Source of the DNA: Variovorax sp. | GTDB lineage: Bacteria > Pseudomonadota > Gammaproteobacteria > Burkholderiales > Burkholderiaceae_C | Assembly (NCBI GenBank): GCA_028292145.1 | Contig: JAQGMX010000187.1 | Span: forward strand, 1-10,858 | DNA length: 10,858 bases | Direction of reading: 5' to 3' | Shown here: positions 6,505-10,858 of the stretch, piece after piece | Numbering within the stretch: position 1 is the first letter of the stretch | Layout: the number at the start of each line of letters is the position of its first letter | Made by a program: the position numbers and the translations under genes | Notes under the pieces: model-generated | Told to the model about the DNA's origin: nothing | What the model saw: the letters and a program-made list of their open reading frames with translations, nothing else | The model's database searches: none

Positions 6505-6571
6505 CCCTTTAGGTGAAACCGCAGACCGTTCCTACGATCGGTCGCTTGCTTCACAAGCCAGGAGACCGTCC

Positions 6572-7543
6572 ATGCGGCGTCGTACATTCACCCTCGCACT
6601 CCCTTCGGCACTGCTCGGCCTCCAGGGTCTGGCACATGCCGAAACCTTCCCGTCCAAGCCGATCCGCTACATCGTTCCGGTGTCGGCCGGCGGCGGCAGC
6701 GACATGGTCGGCCGCACGGTCACCGAACGCTGGGGAAAGCTGTTGCAGCAGACCTTCGTCGTCGACAACCAGGGCGGCGGCGGTGGCGTCATCGCCTGCC
6801 AGAACACCACCCGCGCGGCGCCGGACGGCTACACGCTGATGCAGGGTTACGTCGCCACGCACGGCACCAGCCCGGCGACCCGGCGCCTGCCGTATGACCC
6901 GGTCAAGGACTTCACGCCGATCGGAATGATCGGCGGCACGCCCAATGTGCTGGTCGTCAACGTCGACGTGCCGGCGAAAGACTTCAAGCAGTTCGTCGAG
7001 TTCGCGAAAAGCAAATCGGGCACCGTCAGCTACGGCTCTGCCGGCGCCGGCTCGTTGACGCACCTGACGATGGAGCTCCTCAAGCAGCAGACCGACGTTC
7101 AGATGACGCATGTGCCCTACCGCGGCATCGCGCCAGCCTTCACCGACCTGATGGGCGGCCAGACGCAAGCGATGTTCCCGGGCCTGGCCGCCGCCATGCC
7201 CCACATCAAGTCGGGCCGCGCGCGGCCGCTGGCCGTCACCGGCGCGACGCGGCATCCGCTGCTGAAGGACGTGCCGACACTGGACGAACTCGGCCTGCGC
7301 GGATTCGACGCGATGCAGTGGTACGGCGTCGTCGGCCCGGCCGGCATGCCCGGCGACGTGGTGCAGCGGCTCAACGAAACGCTCAACACCGTGTTGAAAG
7401 CAGCCGATCTCAAGGACAAGCTGTCGGTCGAAGCCGTCGAGCCGATGCCGATGAGCGCGAAGGAATTCGGCGACTACATCCGCGCCGACGTTGCCCGCTG
7501 GACCCAGCTCGCGCGCGATCGAAAGATCGAACTCGACAGCTGA
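6572..7543 (+). CDS. Bug-family (TctC-like) tripartite tricarboxylate transporter substrate-binding protein 2
   Basis: A 323-residue periplasmic binding protein. Its signal peptide (1-23) begins MRRRTFTLAL, with a twin-arginine-like RRTF pattern but no preceding Ser/Thr and no following Lys. The hydrophobic core is short and AHA at 21-23 is the cleavage site, so export could be Sec or Tat. The mature protein starts ETFPSKPIRYIVPVSAGGGSDMVGR, then TFVVDNQGGGGGVIACQNT and RAAPDGYTLM, all in Bug order. The usual APGG ligand-loop motif is altered to SAGGG, and the normally conserved NKPG is replaced by NQGGGGG, both unlike receptor 1, so a different ligand is plausible. AGGAG lies seven bases before the ATG, just downstream of a small hairpin (GCTTG at 6544, CAAGC at 6554). 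It is transcribed divergently from the CoA-transferase operon and sits 53 bp upstream of the MmgE/PrpD gene, presumably in one transcript. Confidence 0.94.
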   Translation: MRRRTFTLALPSALLGLQGLAHAETFPSKPIRYIVPVSAGGGSDMVGRTVTERWGKLLQQTFVVDNQGGGGGVIACQNTTRAAPDGYTLMQGYVATHGTSPATRRLPYDPVKDFTPIGMIGGTPNVLVVNVDVPAKDFKQFVEFAKSKSGTVSYGSAGAGSLTHLTMELLKQQTDVQMTHVPYRGIAPAFTDLMGGQTQAMFPGLAAAMPHIKSGRARPLAVTGATRHPLLKDVPTLDELGLRGFDAMQWYGVVGPAGMPGDVVQRLNETLNTVLKAADLKDKLSVEAVEPMPMSAKEFGDYIRADVARWTQLARDRKIELDS

Positions 7544-7596
7544 AAGTCCCTCTTTCTTTACTTTCCTTTTTTCTCCAGCTTTCGAGGACTCCACCC
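7544..7596 (+). other. Pyrimidine-rich spacer between bug receptor 2 and MmgE/PrpD gene
   Basis: After the first few bases, this 53-bp gap is almost entirely C and T up to about 7583, including a run of six T. It is much lower in G+C than everything around it. It has no hairpin and is therefore not a convincing intrinsic terminator. GAGG at 7584-7587, nine bases before the next ATG, is the likely ribosome site. An unstructured leader that helps ribosome access, or a Rho-sensitive C/U tract, are both possible. Confidence 0.4.
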
Positions 7597-8967
7597 ATGG
7601 CCCGCAATACCCAGGTCGCCGCCGACCACAACGCCCCGCCCGTCACCCGCATCCTTGCCGAATATGTCGCCAACCATCCGTCACGCGGCTGGAGCGACGC
7701 GGTCGACCACGAAGCGCATCGCACCTTCCTCAACTGGCTCGGCTGTGCCGTCGGGGCGGCGAAACACGAGGCCGTCGAAGCAGCGCTTGCGGCTGTGCAG
7801 GTGCTACAGCCCGCAGCGCAGGCCACGGTGCTGGGGCGCAGCGAGAAAGTCGACATCGCCAGCGCCGCGCTGCTCAACGGCATCAGCTCGCACACCTTCG
7901 ATTTCGACGACACACATCTGAAAACGATCATCCATCCCGCCGGTCCGGTCGCATCGGCGCTGCTGGCGCTGGCCGAACATACCGGCGCCAGCGGACGCGA
8001 AGTGATCGACGCGCTGGTGCTCGGCATCGACGTCGCCTGCCGTCTGGGCAACACGGTCTACCCGGAGCATTACGACCGCGGCTGGCACATCACCGGCACC
8101 ACCGGCATGTTCGGCGCGGCCGCCGGTTGCGCCCGTCTGCTGCGGCTGAATGCCGACCAGACCGCCATGGCGCTCGGCATCGCCGCGTCGCAGCCGATCG
8201 GCCTGCGCGAGCAGTTTGGAACGATGACGAAGCCGTTTCATCCCGGCGCCGCCGCCCGCGCCGGCCTGATGGCTGCGTTGATGGCCAAGCACGGCTACAC
8301 CGCCAGCCCGAAGGCCATCGAAGCACCGCGCGGCTGGGCGCAGGTGGTGTCGACGAAGTACGCATGGAACGAGGTCACCGACCAGTTGGGCGAGCGTTTC
8401 GAGATCTCGTTCAACAGCTACAAGCCTTTCGCCTGCGGCATCGTCATCCATCCGAGCATCGATGCATGCGTCCAGTTGCGCGAGCGCGGCGTCTTGCCTG
8501 AGCAGGTCGAGCGCATCGAGCTCAGGGTGCATTCGCTGGTGCTGGAACTCACCGGAAAGAAGGAGCCGGCAGACGGCCTGCAGGCCAAGTTCAGCGTCTA
8601 TCACGGGTGTGCCGCGGGGCTGGTGTTCGGACGTGCGGCGGAAGAAGAATTTGCCGATGAGATCGTCAGCCGGCCCGACGTGGTCGCGTTGCGGCGGAAA
8701 GTCGTTGCGACGGTTGACGACAGCATCGACGAAGCCAGCGCCGACGTGACGGCCATCCTCGTCGATGGCCGGAAGGAGCACATCTTCGTCGAACACGCGA
8801 TCGGTTCGATGCAGAAGCCGATGAGCGACACCGACCTGGAACGCAAGTTTCACGGCCTCTCCGACGGCGTGCTCGGTGCGGCGCGCACAGCGGCATTGCT
8901 GTCCGCCTGCTGGAAGCTGGGCGAGGCGGCGAATGTGGCGGAACTCGCGGCGGCAGCGCGCCAGTGA
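7597..8967 (+). CDS. MmgE/PrpD-family protein (2-methylcitrate dehydratase / cis-aconitate decarboxylase-like)
   Basis: A 456-residue protein, the usual length of this family, which includes 2-methylcitrate dehydratase, cis-aconitate decarboxylase and iminodisuccinate epimerase. Hallmarks appear in order: LNWLGCAVGAAKHEAVEAAL (45-64); LLNGISSHTFDFDDTH (92-107) with HPAGPVASALLALAEH (113-128); GWHITGTTGMFGAAAG (162-177); GIAASQPIGLREQFGTMTKPFHPG (194-217) with K212; and SYKPFACGIVIHPSIDA (274-290). The acidic FDFDD motif, H113 and K212 correspond to conserved active-site surroundings of the family. The ATG at 7597 has GAGG nine bases upstream; the reading frame is open further upstream but overlaps the Bug gene in another phase. 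It follows bug receptor 2 by 53 bp. In a locus with a TcuA-like dehydrogenase, the substrate may be a tricarboxylate such as aconitate, or a derivative. The sequence does not separate dehydratase, decarboxylase and epimerase functions. Confidence 0.92.
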   Translation: MARNTQVAADHNAPPVTRILAEYVANHPSRGWSDAVDHEAHRTFLNWLGCAVGAAKHEAVEAALAAVQVLQPAAQATVLGRSEKVDIASAALLNGISSHTFDFDDTHLKTIIHPAGPVASALLALAEHTGASGREVIDALVLGIDVACRLGNTVYPEHYDRGWHITGTTGMFGAAAGCARLLRLNADQTAMALGIAASQPIGLREQFGTMTKPFHPGAAARAGLMAALMAKHGYTASPKAIEAPRGWAQVVSTKYAWNEVTDQLGERFEISFNSYKPFACGIVIHPSIDACVQLRERGVLPEQVERIELRVHSLVLELTGKKEPADGLQAKFSVYHGCAAGLVFGRAAEEEFADEIVSRPDVVALRRKVVATVDDSIDEASADVTAILVDGRKEHIFVEHAIGSMQKPMSDTDLERKFHGLSDGVLGAARTAALLSACWKLGEAANVAELAAAARQ

Positions 8968-8975
8968 ATCTGGCC

Positions 8976-9001
8976 TGTGCGCGTCGACGCCGCGCAGCAC
9001 A
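8976..9001. terminator. Possible hairpin between convergent MmgE/PrpD and argC genes
   Basis: TGTGCGCG (8976-8983) can pair with CGC-A-GCACA (8993-9001) through eight base pairs with one bulged A and a nine-base loop. It sits in the 55-bp convergent gap, where a bidirectional terminator is expected. There is no T tract on either side, so intrinsic termination is unconvincing; it could be a pause or transcript-end-protecting stem. Confidence 0.25.
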
Positions 9002-9022
9002 ACCGCGCGTTGAAGACAACGA

Positions 9023-9970
9023 TCAGCCGTGCAGGCCGAGCATCAGCTTCAGGTTCTGCACCGCCGCACCGCTCGCGCCCTTGCCCAGGTTGTCCAGCCG
9101 CGCGATCACCACTGCATGGCGATGGTCTTCGTTCGGGTACACGCGCAATTCCAACATGTTGGTGTCGTTGAGCGCGGTCGGTTCCAGCTTGCCGTCTGCG
9201 GTCGGCGGCAGCACCTTGATGAATTGGTCCGGCGTGTTGCTGCGGGCGTAATGCGCCGACAGCGCCTCGTGCAGGTCGCCCGCCTTCGGCTTGCCCGGCA
9301 GGTCGTCGAGGTGCAGCGGCAGCTGGACCAGCATGCCCTGCTTGAAATTGCCCACGGAAGGGATGAACACCGGACGGCGCGTAAGGCCGGTGTACTTCAT
9401 GATTTCCGGGATGTGCTTGTGCTTCAGGCCCAGCGCGTAGATCTCGAACGGTGCGGCTTGTCCCGTTTCGCCCGTTTTACCCGCTTCGTAGGCTTCGATC
9501 ATGGTGCGCCCGCCGCCCGAAAAGCCGCTGACCGAGGGCAGCGCGATCGGGAAATCGGCCGGCAGGATGCCCGCGTCGACCAGCGGGCGGACGATGGCGA
9601 TGGCACCGGTCGCATAGCAACCCGGGTTCGCGACGCGGTCTGCCGCGGCTACCGCTTCCCAGTGGCCGGCCGTCAGTTCCGGAAAGCCAAAGGCCCAGGC
9701 CGGGTGGGTACGGTGCGCGGTCGAGGCGTCGATGATCTTGGGCTTCTTGCCCGGCAGCTGATCGATCAGCGCCACCGATTCGATCGCGGCGTCGTCATGC
9801 AGGCACAGCACCACGAGGTCCACGCCGGCCATCAGGTCGCGCTTGGCGTCGGCATTCTTGCGGAGTTCCGGCGCGATGCTGACAAGCTCGACCTGCGGCA
9901 TCGACTGAAGCCGTTCGCGAATCTGCAGACCGGTCGTGCCAGCTTCGCCGTCAATGAATACCTTGACCAT
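9023..9970 (-). CDS. argC: N-acetyl-gamma-glutamyl-phosphate reductase, type 2
   Basis: A 315-residue enzyme of the short type 2 ArgC group. It reduces N-acetyl-glutamyl phosphate to the semialdehyde with NADPH, the third step of arginine synthesis, in the cytosol. The N-terminus VKVFIDGEAGTTGLQIRERL (2-21) is the type 2 nucleotide-binding signature. DASTAHRTHPAWAFGFPEL (81-99) follows, then the catalytic Cys118 in VANPGCYATG, the SVSGFSGGGR substrate loop (146-155) and LKHKHIPEI (182-190) with the likely catalytic histidine. A three-fold tandem tripeptide (AGK-TGE-TGQ) at 163-171 sits on a surface-like stretch. The ATG at 9970 has GGAG six bases upstream. It faces the MmgE/PrpD gene and diverges from sucC, so it appears to be its own transcription unit and not part of the catabolic island. 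A separate type 1 argC elsewhere in the genome cannot be excluded. Confidence 0.95.
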   Translation of the reverse strand: MVKVFIDGEAGTTGLQIRERLQSMPQVELVSIAPELRKNADAKRDLMAGVDLVVLCLHDDAAIESVALIDQLPGKKPKIIDASTAHRTHPAWAFGFPELTAGHWEAVAAADRVANPGCYATGAIAIVRPLVDAGILPADFPIALPSVSGFSGGGRTMIEAYEAGKTGETGQAAPFEIYALGLKHKHIPEIMKYTGLTRRPVFIPSVGNFKQGMLVQLPLHLDDLPGKPKAGDLHEALSAHYARSNTPDQFIKVLPPTADGKLEPTALNDTNMLELRVYPNEDHRHAVVIARLDNLGKGASGAAVQNLKLMLGLHG

Positions 9971-9991
9971 GGGGATCTCCGTGCGATACGA

Positions 9992-10018
9992 ATTATGAGA
10001 ACTAAAGCACTAAGTCAA
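9992..10018 (-). promoter_or_regulatory. Predicted argC promoter
   Basis: On the minus strand TTGACT (10018-10013, five of six matches to the -35 consensus) and CATAAT (9997-9992, five of six matches to the -10 consensus) are separated by 15 bases, slightly shorter than ideal. A start about seven bases on would give a leader of roughly 15 bases holding the GGAG ribosome site. The surrounding 30 bases are A+T-rich compared with their neighbours. Confidence 0.55.
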
Positions 10019-10037
10019 GCGTGTTTCGCTGGAGTTT

Positions 10038-10048
10038 GTGCGGCGCAC
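10038..10048. promoter_or_regulatory. Small dyad upstream of sucC
   Basis: GTGCG-G-CGCAC is a perfect inverted repeat with five-base arms, about 110 bp before the sucC ATG and upstream of the argC promoter. It directly precedes CATGATACAG, which might contain a weak -10 element for sucC. I could not find a convincing -35, so the sucC promoter is left uncalled. The rest of the 188-bp gap (9971-10158) shows no small gene. Confidence 0.25.
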
Positions 10049-10158
10049 CATGATACAGTCCGCGGTTGTCCGCCACCCTCCGTCACACGCGAGGTGTCGT
10101 GGCACCCTGACAACAGTCAAACCATCTCGTTTTCAACCTCCGTTCCGAGAGAACCCTC

Positions 10159-10858
10159 ATGAAGATTCACGAGTACCAAGGCAAGGAAATTCTTGCCAAG
10201 TTCGGCGTGCCTGTGCCACGCGGCATTGCGGCCTACACGGTCCAGGAGGCTGTCGAAGCCGCCCAGAAACTTGGCGGCCCCGTGTGGGTGGTCAAGGCCC
10301 AGATCCACGCCGGTGGGCGGGGCAAGGGCGGCGGCGTCAAGGTCGCCAAGACCATCGAAGACGTCAAGCGCATCGCAGGCGAAATCCTCGGCATGCAGCT
10401 GATCACGCACCAGACCGGCCCTGAAGGCCAGAAGGTTCGTCGTCTCTACATCGAAGACGGCGCCGACATCAACAAGGAATACTACATTTCCGCCGTGACC
10501 GATCGCGCGACGCAGAAGGTCGCCTTCATCGCGTCCAGCGAAGGCGGGATGGACATCGAGGAAGTGGCGCATTCGTCGCCCGAGAAGATCATCACGGTCT
10601 ACGCCGACCCGCAACTCGGCCTGACCGACGCGCAAGCCAAGGAAATCTCCGACGGCATCGGCATGCCTGCGGATTCGACCGCGCAGACGGTCGACATCCT
10701 CAAGAAGCTCTACACCTGCTACATGGAGACGGACGCCTCGCTGGTCGAGATCAACCCGCTCAACCGTGACAGCAAGGGCAACGTCATGGCGCTCGACGCG
10801 AAGTTCAACTTCGACCCGAACTCGCTGTTCCGCCACCCGGAACTCGTCGCCCTGCGCG
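10159..10858 (+). CDS. sucC: Succinyl-CoA synthetase (ADP-forming) beta subunit, C-terminus off window
   Basis: The first 233 residues of SucC, which with SucD interconverts succinyl-CoA and succinate with ATP or GTP in the TCA cycle; the E. coli protein is 388 residues. MKIHEYQGKEILAKFGVPVPRG opens the ATP-grasp domain. K46 and GGRGKGGGVK (52-61) form the nucleotide-binding part. N199 in EINPL and D213 in ALDAKF fall exactly at the magnesium-binding positions of E. coli SucC. The ATG at 10159 has a modest GAGAG about nine bases upstream. The gene runs off the right edge, where sucD is expected next. It diverges from argC with a 188-bp gap. It is a core gene and probably not part of the catabolic cluster, although succinyl-CoA is a frequent donor for class III CoA-transferases. 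Confidence 0.97.
   Translation, partial: MKIHEYQGKEILAKFGVPVPRGIAAYTVQEAVEAAQKLGGPVWVVKAQIHAGGRGKGGGVKVAKTIEDVKRIAGEILGMQLITHQTGPEGQKVRRLYIEDGADINKEYYISAVTDRATQKVAFIASSEGGMDIEEVAHSSPEKIITVYADPQLGLTDAQAKEISDGIGMPADSTAQTVDILKKLYTCYMETDASLVEINPLNRDSKGNVMALDAKFNFDPNSLFRHPELVALR

Noticed and set aside
6524..6543. GACCG/CGGTC inverted repeat with a ten-base loop in the bug receptor 2 leader
   Set aside because: Five-base arms with a long loop are expected by chance in sequence this rich in G and C; not strong enough to call.
7318..7596. Upstream extension of the MmgE/PrpD frame into bug receptor 2
   Set aside because: It is out of phase with a clear Bug protein, and the ATG at 7597 has its own ribosome site.
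7804..9000. 398-codon minus-strand open frame opposite the MmgE/PrpD gene
   Set aside because: No domain and shadow-like composition; the plus-strand gene is family-typical over its full length.
9029..10162. 377-codon plus-strand open frame opposite argC
   Set aside because: Antisense shadow of argC that also runs through its promoter region.
10117..10836. 239-codon minus-strand open frame opposite sucC
   Set aside because: Antisense shadow of a highly conserved gene; no domain visible.

Overview
The window is high-GC DNA (by eye roughly two thirds G+C) with dense, tightly packed genes. It carries two Bug-type (TctC-like) periplasmic solute-binding proteins, a family massively expanded in Burkholderiales. 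With a type 2 ArgC and a standard sucC, this points to a betaproteobacterium of the order Burkholderiales (Comamonadaceae- or Alcaligenaceae-like). That placement is inference from family content, not from a marker gene.

Layout. (i) Positions 1-6448, all on the minus strand, read from right to left: class III (CaiB/BaiF) CoA-transferase, crotonase-family protein, zinc-free MDR quinone-oxidoreductase-like protein, Bug receptor 1, GntR/FCD regulator, LysR regulator and, after a 105-bp gap, the N-terminal half of a TcuA-like FAD dehydrogenase that runs off the window. The first six genes are separated by -1 to 28 bp and look like one operon. (ii) Positions 6449-6571 form a compact divergent control region with two dyads, one lying on a near-consensus promoter whose predicted transcript would start at the CoA-transferase ATG (leaderless). 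(iii) Positions 6572-8967, plus strand: Bug receptor 2 and an MmgE/PrpD-family enzyme. (iv) A 55-bp convergent gap, then argC on the minus strand. (v) A 188-bp divergent gap, then the 5' part of sucC on the plus strand, cut by the window end.

Regions i-iii together look like a catabolic island for a di- or tricarboxylate or related organic acid: periplasmic capture (two Bug receptors), flavin-dependent oxidation (TcuA-like), rearrangement, dehydration or decarboxylation (MmgE/PrpD), CoA activation by transfer, crotonase chemistry and an MDR reductase, under a GntR and a LysR regulator. The substrate cannot be read from the sequence. Tricarballylate or aconitate is suggested by the TcuA resemblance, and an itaconate-type CoA route is a speculative extension. 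argC (arginine biosynthesis) and sucC (TCA cycle) are core metabolism and probably mark the edge of the island.

The most interesting points are the promoter/operator architecture at 6449-6504, an ATC-N9-GAT LysR-type box upstream of the TcuA-like gene, and a crotonase homologue that lacks both canonical catalytic glutamates. No RNA genes, insertion sequences or CRISPR arrays were seen, and no gene-free stretch exceeds 188 bp.
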